Positions 11,828 through 22,312 of a DNA stretch of 64,000 nucleotides are shown piece after piece. Position 1 is the stretch's first letter. Every line of letters starts with the position of its first letter. Origin of the DNA: Thysanoteuthis rhombus (taxonomy: Eukaryota > Mollusca > Cephalopoda > Oegopsida > Thysanoteuthidae). A model generated the notes under the pieces. That model saw nothing but the letters and a program-made list of their open reading frames with translations, made no database searches and was not told where the DNA came from. The stretch lies in assembly GCA_963457665.1 (NCBI GenBank), contig OY735236.1, forward strand, positions 42,293,642 to 42,357,641, written 5' to 3'. The translations under genes and the position numbers were made by a program.

Positions 11828-12120
11828 TTCATGTGTGTGTCATTTGAAATATGGTGTGGGTGTTGTGGTTCTCCATCCCCTCGCTCCAAGGTGGTCCTTA
11901 CTCTCCACATTCCAAAGTATTCATTGCAATGTACAATTTTTTTTTTCCATGTGTGTCATTAGAAATATGGTACGAGTTGTGGTCCTCAACACCTCCCCTT
12001 GCTTCAAAGTGGTCCCCCCGCTTCACTCCCAAATGATGATCAGCACCCCCACCACTCCCAAGTGGTTATTATCCCTCCTCACTCTCAAGTGGTCCTCACC
12101 TGGTCATTGCAATATAATTT
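11828..12120. repeat. Imperfect tandem duplication with inner 25-30-bp repeats
   Basis: The unit starting 'catgtgtgtgtcatt', 'gaaatatggt' at 11830 restarts at about 11949. Each unit ends near 'cattgcaat' (about 11923 and 12105). The second unit is longer because a 'cactcccaagtggt' submotif has been amplified. The 117-aa ORF across it is a by-product. Confidence 0.65.
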
Positions 12121-12647
12121 TATTCTTGCTTCACTGCACACGGACATACAAATAGCCAGTTCTGTGTCCAGAAACATTAATTAACACAGTTTTTCTCTCC
12201 TAACTTAGCATTGAAGGGAATTATTTTGAGATACAAACTGCTAATTTGGGAAGAATTTCTACTTTTCTGCATGTTGCTACTTGCAATGTATACCCACTGG
12301 TTCAAGGTCAGGGTTCATTCACCATTGACCATATAGCGGTTGGCACGTCATGCCTAAGATTTATTCATCTTCTTCTGTCTGGTATTGCTAGTAAGTATTG
12401 TGTTAGGGACATTTTTAATATCCGTAATATGGATGGCATTCTTTCACTGACAGGAAATAGCCTCATGTCTCAGTATATATCCTGATTAGATTAGATGATG
12501 TATTGTCAACCATTGTTAATTTTTGATTATTATTCCTTTCATCTTGAATTTTTAATTGCTTTTTTCCAGAACTCACTTAGGCTGTCTATCTATAACAGTG
12601 AATAAACTGTACAGGAATAAAGAATAAGCTTTAGGTGAGACTTGAAT

Positions 12648-12745
12648 GTGGAAGGTCTTGTAGCTCAATTGGTTGAATAGGTGCTGTGTATTGGCGGGTC
12701 TCCTGAGGTAAAGGGATTTAAGTTCAAGCTCATTCGTTATTTCCA
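12648..12745 (+). repeat. tRNA-like (SINE-C) unit, copy 1
   Basis: An A-box-like 'tgtagctcaattggttgaat' is followed about 45 bp later by 'gatttaagttcaag', resembling a B box. Spacing fits a tRNA-derived Pol III promoter, but the cloverleaf is not intact. Grouped with the units at 13.0, 13.15, 28.1, 47.06 and 47.44 kb. Confidence 0.4.
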
Positions 12746-13007
12746 ATCTGTGCTGTTTATTCTTTGCCATAGACTGACCGTCTGGGTAATTATGTGGTAA
12801 AGTGACTAAAACAAGCCCGCCAGCCGCAAGGTCTAACTCCACTCCTAGTTCTATTTTGAATGAAGATGATTACGGCTACTTTTCTATTGTGTATATGATA
12901 ATTTGAAAATCATAAAAATATACGTTTTTTAATATCAATATATTCTTTTTGTTAGAATGAAATTGCATATCTGTATGATGAATTTTTGTGGATATTTAAG
13001 TCTTTTC

Positions 13008-13115
13008 TGTTTGGCTCAGTCTGTAAGAGAGACAGCTACCAATCACTTGATTGTGCTTTCAAATCACGGTAGCAAAATGTCAATTTTATAAATGTATTTA
13101 TCTATTTGAATGAAC
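13008..13115 (+). repeat. tRNA-like (SINE-C) unit, copy 2
   Basis: 'ttggctcagtctgtaagaga' resembles an A box and 'gctttcaaatcacgg' a B box about 40 bp later. Followed by an AT-rich tail. Confidence 0.5.
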
Positions 13116-13137
13116 TAGGCCCTTGTCTATATGTTAG

Positions 13138-13245
13138 ATGTGTCAATTTAGCTCAGTTGATGAAAGAGCTGCCTATCAATCAGTTTTTCATGATTTCAAA
13201 TCTCTGTAGGATAATGCAAAATTTACATATCTGTTCGGTTTAACC
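13138..13245 (+). repeat. tRNA-like (SINE-C) unit, copy 3
   Basis: 'tttagctcagttgatgaaag' and 'gatttcaaatctctgtagg' repeat the layout of the previous unit about 137 bp downstream in the same orientation. A tandem pair of tRNA-like units. Confidence 0.5.
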
Positions 13246-13347
13246 TAACGGGATGGACAGTGAAGAGTTTAGTGAGGATTGTTCTTGTTACAACAGGAAA
13301 ACAAAGTCGACTCATGATTGTGACAATTAAGTTGAAAGAAATTCATT

Positions 13348-13787
13348 TTAGAAATGTCAACCAAAACCAACGCCCTAAGTGTCGAAATAGGTTTTCTCAG
13401 TTTTTAAGTTGATCCAGCTGGTTGGATAGCTATGTATGTATATATGTATGATGTATACAGGCAGCACCAATTGATCTAGAGGGCTAAAATTTTCAACATT
13501 TACTGTTCATTATGTCTAGAAAAAAAATTCCCCCCTAAAAAACAATTTACAGGGAGTCAATTTGCAATGTAAGTTTATGCTAAATTGATCCCTTAGTTTG
13601 TGTCCAGCAGTATGTGTGCTTATTGTTTTTTAGACTCTAGATTTTCCTAGAAATCGCTGTCGAACAAAAAGCCATAGAAGAAACTTGTTCATCGATAACC
13701 CCTTTTTCCAATTTTTTGATTGATCACCCCCCCCCAATTTTGTTAGAAGATGATTATGCGATTGTTGAGTGACTGACCACACCTGTC
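13348..13787 (+). repeat. R400 dispersed repeat, copy 6
   Basis: Full-length copy from 'ttagaaatgtcaacc' to 'gagtgactgaccacacctg', more diverged than most. A C10 run interrupts the second TTGATCACC box near 13729. Confidence 0.8.
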
Positions 13788-13928
13788 TTGCTCATTCTCA
13801 TTAAGATGTGTGCAGCTTAGGTTAAGGATAAAGTTCTTTTGGGGGAAAAAAATTCCACTGTCATCTGATATTGTCCCTACCGCATATCAAAGGAATTCCT
13901 TGGAGGAAGGTTTTATAAGAATGCAATA

Positions 13929-14334
13929 TGGTAGTCTCCCTTTATCTATGGGGGATATGTTCCAAGACTCCCCAAGAGATGCCAGAAACCATGGATAGTA
14001 CCGAACAGTGTATGTACTGCTTTTCTTATGCATACATAACTGAAGTTTACTTCATGATTTAGGCGTAAAAAGTTTACAACAGTACTAATGATAGAACAAT
14101 TATAACAATATACTGTGATATCCATACCTCCTGCGAATGAATCACCATAACCCACACCTGTTCCAGAGCTAATTATCTAAAAATAATCTTTTATCTAAAA
14201 TTACCTAAAAAAAGTACAAGCACATAAACCATAGAGACCCTGAAAAACACTTTTTTGACAGAACAATGAACTTTTTAGATGGTACTTAGTGGTGTGCAAA
14301 CTTTCCAAGTTGTACCCCCGGAAAGGCGACCTAG

Positions 14335-14369
<35 letters not shown>

Positions 14370-14641
14370 CACAGAGAAGAATCTGTTGCCCACTTGGCTG
14401 GTAGTTCAGGCAGGCCATTTGTGGGACAATGGTGATATGATAAAAGTTGTGTGATCTTCACACAGTGCTTAGCAACTGAAGTATATGCTTTTTTTTTCTT
14501 TTTTCTTTTTTGAGAACTTTCGTCTTGAATTTGTGCTTTCAAACCATCATTTAGTAAAACTTATGAATTGCACATTTCTGGAGTTGACTGCGAAATATCA
14601 AAACCTTGGAAAGCAAAACTGCAGATAAGGGGAGACCACTG
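13929..14641. mobile_element. Tigger-like (pogo, Tc1/mariner) non-autonomous element
   Basis: About 713 bp. The left end 'ggtagtctccctttatct' is matched by the complement of the right end, 'cagtggtctccccttatct', with TA on both sides as expected for the superfamily. The interior ('gatatgttccaagactcc', 'accatggatagtaccgaac', 'gaacaattataacaat') closely resembles, from memory, a Tigger-related element of vertebrate genomes. It holds no transposase. A (CA)n array lies inside at 14337-14367. Confident as a TIR element, less so for the family. Confidence 0.7.
14337..14367. repeat. (AC)n microsatellite
   Basis: About 15 AC units inside the Tigger-like element. Confidence 0.95.
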
Positions 14642-15046
14642 TATATAACCAGAGTTCCAACTTTTACTACTTGATATAAGAAATATTTTGCAACTTATAT
14701 TTAGACAATTGGATCTCTTCTTCCGATTTTTATATTTCTTTCTCCAGTCGGAAATAAACTGGGCAAACCGTCTGTTTACGATAAAAAAAAGGTTGGCCTC
14801 TTCAATTGAATTACACAGGTGATGAGGGCTGAGGAAAGGAATTGGCTGTAATGTTGTATTGACCATGTCAAAAATGGGAAGAAGAGATTTAATTTTCAAA
14901 ATAAAAGTTGGAATATTGATGACTCTTCTGAACATTACAGACAAAAAGATATTTTGACATTTTAATTGCTTTTTAAAACTTTTATTTGTTCATGTTCCAG
15001 TTCATAAATTTCTGTAATTTTAATTCTGGTTCTTTTTCCCCATCAG

Positions 15047-15094
15047 AAACAGAAAATAAAATTTGGGCTGATAAGATGGTCCACCGTCGAAATG
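15047..15094 (+). other. Candidate 48-nt exon (splice-site based)
   Basis: A pyrimidine-rich tract ending 'tctttttccccatcag' precedes 48 nt, followed by a consensus donor 'gtgagt' at 15095. The 48 nt keep the frame (a multiple of three). One frame reads without stops as ETENKIWADKMVHRRN. I recognise no protein. Both sites are strong, but chance matches are expected in 64 kb. Confidence 0.25.
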
Positions 15095-15291
15095 GTGAGT
15101 CTGTGTGTCCTTAACATGTTTTTCTCCTGAGAAATTCCTCAAAGCTACTCAGAAACCTTTTGCTTTTTTGCTGTTCTTTTTAGAATTTAACGATAGAACT
15201 TTCATTAGATCAAATTATTAACATTCTAACGAAACAGTTTTTAAATTTTCTCTAATTTGCCTAAGATTATTAACAGTATATTCATACATAT

Positions 15292-15292
<1 letters not shown>

Positions 15293-15344
<52 letters not shown>

Positions 15345-15367
15345 ATATGTATGTATATATATATATG
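15293..15367. repeat. (AT)n microsatellite with ATGT units
   Basis: Pure AT run followed by 'atgtatgtat'. It lies about 100 bp from hammerhead-like locus b. Confidence 0.95.
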
Positions 15368-15466
15368 TGAAAATAGGTAGGTAAAATCTGCAATAAGGGT
15401 TGAATAAATTTAAGAAAAGCCAAACATTTTAGTCATTGTTTTGAGGTATAATAATTTTGATAATGA

Positions 15467-15500
15467 GCCTCACCCAGTTTCGTACCTGTCTTCAGGAGGC
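15467..15500 (-). ncRNA. Hammerhead-ribozyme-like motif, locus b
   Basis: On the minus strand: stem I strand GCCTC (15500-15496), core CTGAAGA (15495-15489), a 7-nt stem II remnant, GAAA (15481-15478), a short segment, then GAGGC (15471-15467), which pairs perfectly with GCCTC. All core bases are present, but stem II is too short to fold and the base that pairs with the A after GAA is altered. Probably degenerate. Confidence 0.4.
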
Positions 15501-15721
15501 TGATGTGATTCTGTGTCTGTTTATCATATATTAAACAAATAATTCCTGAAAGTTTTTTTTGTCTGACTGTCTTCAGCCGATGGAATCTCAGAAAATGATT
15601 AAAAATAGTTGACTGTAAAAATCGGGATTTCAAAAAAATATTGTTCAGAAGTTGTTGGGATAACCATTTTTTTTTTTTTGCTGCATAAATTCTCAAAGGA
15701 ATTTCAAAATATATGAATGGT

Positions 15722-15900
15722 TAATGACATGGAGAATGGAATTGGTATGATCAGTTGAAGTTCCAGTTGATACATTTAGTATTCACTTCACACTAATGTC
15801 TTTGAGAAAGGCATGAACATGTCTCTCCTCTCTCCAGCTATGAGAAAATAGTAGGGCTGTTGGGGTCCTTTGTCCTGTAAGGCAGTCCAAGAGCAGTCTA
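15722..15900 (+). repeat. SINE-A, copy 2
   Basis: Plus-orientation copy. 'catggagaatggaattggta', a decayed B box 'gttgaagttccagtt', then 'gagaaaggcatgaac' and 'tccagctatgagaaaatag'. Confidence 0.7.
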
Positions 15901-15979
15901 CTCAGATTGAAAAATAACCCTGGGTGGAGCACCTACCCATGGTTGGCAACCAATCTAGGAGATGGACAATTCTGATTCC

Positions 15980-17091
15980 AAACCTATGTGAAATGGGATG
16001 GACTCTATCAGGCTATATTGCCCTTGACACACCCATGATGAAATCCTCTGGGGTGCCCTAATGATCATACATTGGGTTACAGATTAGGTAAAGATGAAGT
16101 TTCAAAATTCCTAAATCTGATCACTCACAATTCAGTGATTTTTCTTTTCTTTATTTTAAAGAATGAATTAATTTGAATCAATCTTTTGTAATTTGATATT
16201 CAAAACTGATATTTTCTGATTGTCTTGGAGAGTCTTACAGTTCAGATCTGAAAACATTCCTTTCTGTCAACCCTTCTGAGACAGCTAGGATTTATATAAT
16301 ACAATGTTTTTTGATGTGAGAAAACATCAGTTCTGTTGATGAAAAATCAGAGATGCTTATATTTAGTGGAATTGTTTTCTGTGTTACTACTGAGCCACTA
16401 GCTGCAGCTCGAGTAGTAACTGTGATTTAGATACTAACACAGAAATGTTGTTTTACCCCCTTCCTCTATTTCTGTTTGCTTTAGCTTTAGCTTGACAGAA
16501 ACCAATAAACAAACAAAAAGTGAGAATGGCTTTTATATTATACGTTTTGGTAATAATGCATTCTCTAATTTAATGCTTTTCATTAGAAAATTACTGAATT
16601 TTCCTATTGTCCTCATTTCTATCTAAAAGAAATTAAGCAAACTCTCTGGCTTTTCTATTTACTGCATTGAATACTGATACTAAACTATAAATAATCGACG
16701 GTTACAAAACATCTAAACAAATATTTTTCTTGTGTTGCATGCTGTTTATTCACTTCTCGAAGCCTTCATTTCTATCAACTCTTTAACTCCTTCATGCAAT
16801 TACAATTGGTATTTTACAAGACTCAATGTACTTGATTGATTACTCTTTTGAAAAAAAAAGTTCACCATTATTTTTTTATTTTATTGTTTTGTTTGTTTTA
16901 TTCTTTGTTACATTTATCCATTTAGATATTGAGCTTATATGATCGTTTTTGTATTTAAAAAATTTTTTCAATTACTGTTAACCACAAAAGACTGGTTTAA
17001 ACACTGTTGCTAGGTTTAGGTTATCCAAGTGCTCTGACATTCATCTATACCTATGCATCCGGACTTTGCTCAGCCCTTACTGCACATAGCA
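15980..17091. other. AT-rich non-coding DNA
   Basis: The only shared piece noticed is 16460-16545 ('tttgctttagctttagcttg', 'acagaaaccaat'), which resembles 42815-42895. Otherwise nothing recognised. Confidence 0.4.
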
Positions 17092-17210
17092 GAAATCACT
17101 GCCCAACAAAAGGCAAGAGAAGTAATTTTTTCATTGATCACCAACACAGCATGCTGCCAAAAGATCTTGGTCATGTGACTAGTTTTATTGAGTAACTAAC
17201 CAGACTTGTT
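17092..17210 (+). repeat. R400 dispersed repeat, copy 7 (3' third only)
   Basis: Starts at 'agaaatcactgcccaacaaa' and ends 'gagtaactaaccagacttg'. The 5' two thirds are absent and one TTGATCACC box is deleted. Confidence 0.8.
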
Positions 17211-18015
17211 CAATCATTTGTGTAATTTTTGTTTCGGGTCTTTCACAGATACAATACATTCACAATATCTTTAGTTTTGAAATAGTAAAGGAATTTCTCA
17301 TGACCAACGACAAGTCAGGCTTAGCTAGTCTGGTGAGACATTGCTCACAAGAGTTGGAGCCTAGGAGGTAAGGGGATCTGGATGAGGCAAGATTACAAGG
17401 GAATTCATGTATCATGTTTGTCTTCTGTTTTACAATATGCATTACTAGTTTAGCTGGTATAAACATGAAAACATCATAATCTCAAGATAGATTAATTGCA
17501 TAAAATGAGTGTGCTCAAAAATCTCAGTGAAAACTGCAATAAACTTTTTATTTCTATGTGTTTTTTTTTTTTTTTTCCTCATTACAAAACATAAATAAGA
17601 CTATTCTGGAGTTTAGTTTGCCCAGAACACACCAAGCACCCTAGGACCAGTCGTGGACTTGCCTCTATCTGCTACTTATCTTTTTCTCTCGAATTTCTCT
17701 CCATCTATTGCTCTTCTGAGGTTTTTCATTTCTGCTTGCTCTCTTCATGTAATCAATTGTCTCCCCTTTTGTTTTTACATCTCTAATAAATGATTTTTTT
17801 TTTCAGTCTTGTTGCTCTCTTGAAGTCCGAATCCGTTTCACTCTTCACGATCACAACCGACCCTGACTCCTCCTTTCCCCCACCCCTCCACCCCCTCGTT
17901 CTGCTGCAGATATTCGGGTTTAAATGGATGCACAAACGTACAATAATGGCAGCTATGAGAATAAAAATAAATCAATCTGCAAACTTTGTGAGGTTAGATT
18001 TTTGAAAAGATTGCA

Positions 18016-18470
18016 TCACTTGGAGCTCCCACTACCATTACATCCTGCCCCCCCTCCTCACTTCTCACTCACCATCCCACTCTCTCTCTTATTGTAGCCC
18101 TTCCTCCCTCTTCTACTCTACATCTCTGTTTTTCAGTCTAACTTTATTACTTCACACTCCTCCTCACCTCTCTCTCCTAATTCAATTTCTTCTTCTCCCT
18201 CCTACCGCCCCTGTCGCTCTTACATCACTAGGCTTTACTTTCCTCACACTCCTCCTCACTTATATTAACCTCCCACTCATTAGATTCTCTCTCGTTATTT
18301 CACTTTTTCTTTTTTCTTCTTGTCTGCTTCTCCCCTCCTGCTGCCTCTCTTCTCACTCCTCCTTCTAACATCCCACTCTCTATCTGAATTAATTCCCTCT
18401 TTCTCCTCTTCCTTCCATTCCCTCCTCTTCATTCTTGTCCCTTCTTCCATTACTAAAGGCTCTACTTTCA
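18016..18470. repeat. Pyrimidine-rich degenerate minisatellite
   Basis: Strongly strand-asymmetric: C and T on +, few G. Recurrent 'cactcctcctcac' and 'catcccactctct' blocks recur at irregular distances of about 60-120 bp. ORFs in both directions here are compositional artefacts. Confidence 0.65.
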
Positions 18471-18606
18471 AATCATTTGTGTCTATTACCATAAGTTGGT
18501 CTCCAACAAAAGCCTTTGTTTTTTTAATGTTTCTCATTCGAAGAAGAAACATCTTTGTCAATATCTTTTTTTTTTCTTTGATTGTTTTTAAAAATTTTTT
18601 CTTAGT

Positions 18607-18993
18607 GGAAACCGTCAGCCAAAATTGACAAAATAGGTTTCTTCATTTCTCAAGTAGGTCCGGCTGGCTGGCTGGCTATGTATATATGTTAAGTGTACAC
18701 CATAGGACCTAAGAGGATTCAATATTATGCCTAGAAAAAAATATTTTTTTGTTTGTTAAATTCCTACCCCCAAGTTGATATTTTTTTCCAGGGTGGGGGG
18801 ATCTGCAGCATTAGTTCATGCCAAATTATCCCCCCCCCATTTTTTTTAGTGATCACTACCCAACAAAAGCCAAGAGAAGTAACTTATCCATTGATCACCT
18901 TTTTCAAATTTTTCTCATTCACCCCCAACATGACATGCTGCCAAAAGACGTTGGTCATCTGATGGTTTCTATTGATCAACTAACTAGACCTAT
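18607..18993 (+). repeat. R400 dispersed repeat, copy 8
   Basis: Full-length copy from 'ggaaaccgtcagcc' to 'caactaactagacct'. The 'ggctggctggctgg' block is expanded and a run of nine C precedes the 3' half. Confidence 0.85.
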
Positions 18994-19199
18994 TTGTATT
19001 CATTTTCTGCTTTGCCTACAAATATGATTTCTTTATTTCACAATTTAAGGATCTAAATTGTGACCATGTTTTCTCTTGTAAAACTTTTCTGGTGTTGAGT
19101 ACTTTGAACGGAATTTCCTTTTTTCTCCTGTAATTGCCTTGCGGAGAATATGGCTGCATACCAGTTTGGGCAACGGGGAGTTGTTTTAGGATGGAGTTA

Positions 19200-19345
19200 T
19201 AAGCTACATGTCGAAGATGGACTGCCTTACCGGGCGAAAGGGCTCCAACTTCCCTGCTATGTACCCATAGTTGAAAGGAGAAGTAGATTCATGCCTTTTA
19301 CTGGAGCATTAGTACAAAGTGAGCATAAATAATCTTGTCTGTAAA
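19200..19345 (-). repeat. SINE-A, copy 3
   Basis: Minus-orientation body of SINE-A ('ctatgtacccatagttg', 'gattcatgccttttactg', 'agtacaaagtgagcat'). It lies head-on to copy 4, which begins a few bases later in the opposite orientation. Confidence 0.65.
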
Positions 19346-19351
19346 TTGAAA

Positions 19352-19530
19352 TCTGTTCACCGGTTACTGATGCCAAGAAAGGAATAAGCAAATCGAGTTT
19401 TGGTTGAGGCTACTTATATTCATTCTAACACCCTTGAAAAAGGCATGATTCCACGTCTCCCTCCAGCAGTGGGTAAATAGCTGGGCAGTTGGAACCCTTT
19501 AGCTCTGTATGGCTATCTATATTGAGTGTG
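19352..19530 (+). repeat. SINE-A, copy 4
   Basis: Plus orientation: 'aaatcgagttttggttg', 'cccttgaaaaaggcatg', 'gtgggtaaatagctgggc'. With copy 3 it forms an inverted pair. A third fragment ('ccatgctggtaactgtta') follows at 19545-19570. Confidence 0.65.
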
Positions 19531-19874
19531 AAGCTTACAGCTCCGTTTTCCATGCTGGTAACTGTTATAAAACTCTCGCTCTCTCCTTTTGACAAATGCC
19601 TACAGCTTTTCCCTTCATTTTATTATCTACAAATACCAACTCATGCCTTTCATTCTCAGTAACTTGAAATAATGTTTTGAAAAAATAACGCTTACTTTTA
19701 AAATGAGATTTCTATTTAACACAAATGATTATCAGGTATTTTCACTAATACCTAAACTGTATCGTTTGTTCATCATGAGCAGAATATCTCCCCCCCACCC
19801 CGAAGATCTTGAGGATACTGATTGATTTTTATTCATTTTTTATTACCTGGATGAGTACCTATAAATGACATTTT

Positions 19875-20303
19875 ATTAGAAACCTTCAACTGGAATTGTC
19901 ATCAAGAATGTCAACATAGGTTTCTTCAGTTCTCAAGTTAGTCTGGCTGGCTATGTATGTATGTATCATGTGTATAAGCCACACCAATGGAGCTAGAGAG
20001 CTGAAATTTACTCCATGGATATTCCTCGATATGATGTCTAAGAAAACCCCCCATTTTTTGTATTTTTTGAAAATTCCCCTCCCAAATATGTTTTTAGTGG
20101 GAGGTTCAATCTAGAATGTACATTTAGGCTAAATTGGTTTCTAGTTTGAGCCCAGCTGTGTTTTTAGTGTTTCAACAAAGGGCAAGAGAAGTGATTATTC
20201 TTTGAGTTTTTTCCATTTTTCAATTTATCACCCCCCAAAACAGCATACTGCCAAAAGACGTTGGTTGTCTGAAGGTTTTTATTGAGTGACTAACCAGACC
20301 TGC
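19875..20303 (+). repeat. R400 dispersed repeat, copy 9
   Basis: Full-length copy from 'ttagaaaccttcaactgg' to 'gagtgactaaccagacctg'. Copies 8, 9 and 10 lie within 2.3 kb in the same orientation. Confidence 0.85.
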
Positions 20304-20445
20304 TCTTTTTTATTTTCAAAATGATAATTATTACCAAGCACATACATGCTAAGGATTTTACAAGACGAATGACTGCTATGAGGAAAACTAATTTTGTTGA
20401 TAGGTTACCTGAAATTTCTGTCTGAATTTCTGATAGGAGGAATTA

Positions 20446-20830
20446 TTAGAAACTGTAAAGAGCCAAAAGTGTCACCAAATCTACCAAAATAGGTTTCTTC
20501 AGTTTTTAAGTTGGTCCTGCTGGCTGATGCATAAAAACCACTCTAATGAAGCTGGAAAGCTGAGAATTCCAACATTTACTCCTCAACATGTTTACAAAAC
20601 GTGTTTTTGAAAATTCTCCCCCAAATAGGTTCTTAGTGGGGCGGGGAGGGTCAGTTTAACGCTCAATCGATCCCTCTGTTTGTGTCCACTTGCTTTTTAG
20701 AAGTACAAACATTTTTAGTGATTACTACCCAGGTAAAGGTGAGAGAAATAACCAATTTATTGATCACCCTCAACATGGCATGCTGTCAGAAGATGTTGCT
20801 CACATGATGGTTTCTATTGAGTGACTAATC
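20446..20830 (+). repeat. R400 dispersed repeat, copy 10
   Basis: Copy from 'ttagaaactgtaaagag' to 'attgagtgactaatc', where it stops short of the usual 'cagacctg'. The foldback element at 20840 begins just after. Confidence 0.85.
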
Positions 20831-20839
20831 TTTATTATA

Positions 20840-20943
20840 CACTGATTTATTCGAACAGAATATCACTGGTGCCTGAAGACAGTGATAGGGTACAATGGGT
20901 CTTTAACAACCAAAAGGCGGTCACCAGCTCAAATAAATCAGTG
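20840..20943 (+). mobile_element. 104-bp foldback element with CTGAAGA core (locus c)
   Basis: The outer 15-bp ends (20840-20854 and 20929-20943) are inverted repeats with one mismatch (CACTGATTTATT). An inner stem CTGGTG (20866-20871) pairs with CACCAG (20922-20927). The hammerhead-like core CTGAAGA sits at 20873-20879, and 'ccaaaaggc' stands where the GAAA should be. A palindromic insertion related to the other CTGAAGA loci; the catalytic part is degenerate. Confidence 0.5.
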
Positions 20944-21239
20944 TGCACTAGTTTCCTTCTAGTTAGAAATGTTTTATAATGAGACTTTTCTGCGTGATTT
21001 TTATTGAACCTTACATTTCTTGCCTGCCCTGAGTTCTATACCCTTGCCATTTATGCAAGTTTTTAAAAAAAAATGACACATCTTATGAAAACTATCAAAT
21101 GAGCCTCACTTGCCCTGCATCATCTCTTGAACTTTGGACTCTTTTGTTCATTGCACAGTTTCATAAGCACTAGGATAAAGAGAGTTGCTAAAAACCAATT
21201 GTTGTGGAGCATTCTGTATTCATTAGAATGTCTTTGATT

Positions 21240-21312
21240 TTAATGGTTGGCCATCTTTCCAATGATGTCTGTGCAGAGATTTGCATAGCAACCTGTGATT
21301 ATTTTTTATCTT
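21240..21312. repeat. Short dispersed repeat shared with 36583-36655
   Basis: 'ttccaatgatgtctgtg', 'gcagagattt' and 'agcaacctgtgatt' recur at 36597-36642 with small changes. Family unknown. Confidence 0.5.
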
Positions 21313-21844
21313 TTTTTTTTTCTAAGTGGGAGGATATTTGCACAGGGACAATCCTACTTTACCAGCCTCCAAGGTCGTTTTCCAATGGTATGATGAGACA
21401 TCACATGTGGCAACCATTTTTGTTTTCCTCTTCGAGTATAAACTTTCTGTCTGGATTGTAGGGAAAAGGACTGCCAGGACCATGAAATAACGGATCAGTT
21501 TCAATACCATTTTAAATCAATTTTCAACTCATTCAGGCTTGGATTTTTTCAATGGTTATAAAGGAAGGTCATAATGGATGGATTTAAGTTTTCTCTTTTC
21601 TAATAAACCCTGGGAAGTCGTTTGTGATTTTGAAGATATGGATTGCATTTTTGATGAAATTGTACTAAAATGAATAATTATGTATTCAAAATGACCACAC
21701 ATTTCAAAGTGCGCCAATGTGTGCTCCCTGCCTGAAATGAAATAAACAAAGTGTAATTCTAAATCTTCTATTTTTGAAGTTCTTATCAAAGAAACAACCG
21801 TCTATACTTGAAAAGATTCTCATTGTATAAAACAAGTATTTATT

Positions 21845-21985
21845 GTTAGTTACTGAGCTTAGCTTAGTTTGGCACAAGGCCATAAGTATGGGGCATCCAG
21901 TGTAGATCTAATTCACTACTTCTCTATCAATGATGTGCTATACCAACTTACTAACCATTACACTACAAGGAGGTACCTCTTGTTT
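21845..21985 (-). repeat. SINE-B (tRNA-like SINE), copy 2
   Basis: Read on the minus strand: a tRNA-like start 'gtagtgtaatggttagtaag', then a body ending 'catacttatggccttgtgcc' and 'aaactaagctaagc'. This matches the unit at 50508-50632. Confidence 0.6.
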
Positions 21986-22164
21986 ATCTAACCCCATGAA
22001 AGTGGTGATAGGTTAAAGAATTCCATTCACTTATTCTATTATCATGATTCACATAACCCCAGTTTTCTCCAAGCCCTGTCTTCTGTTCGACTTAGTTCTT
22101 TGAGTTGTGTGTCATGTAAAAATAGACTCAGAGGTGTCACTCACTTCACCTGCAATTTCACTTT

Positions 22165-22312
22165 TAGGTAAGGGTAGAAGTGATTGATTCATGCCTTTAC
22201 CAAGGGGATTTGTGCGTGATGTGAATGCAGATTATTTCAGTCAGAATTTGAACTCAACACACTGATTCCATTCTTGATGCTGCTAACCGCTTTGCCGACC
22301 AGCACTTCTTTG
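22165..22312 (-). repeat. SINE-A, copy 5
   Basis: Minus-orientation copy: 'gattcatgcctttaccaag', 'cagaatttgaactcaac', 'gctgctaaccgctttgcc' (complement of the tRNA-like head). Confidence 0.7.

Noticed and set aside
13149-13206. Functional tRNA gene
   Set aside because: A- and B-box-like motifs are present, but the stems do not pair and the unit recurs as a repeat; better read as a SINE.
14201-14944. 113-aa and 127-aa minus ORFs
   Set aside because: The first spans the (AC)n array inside a Tigger-like element. The second runs from that element's end into AT-rich DNA with no family resemblance.
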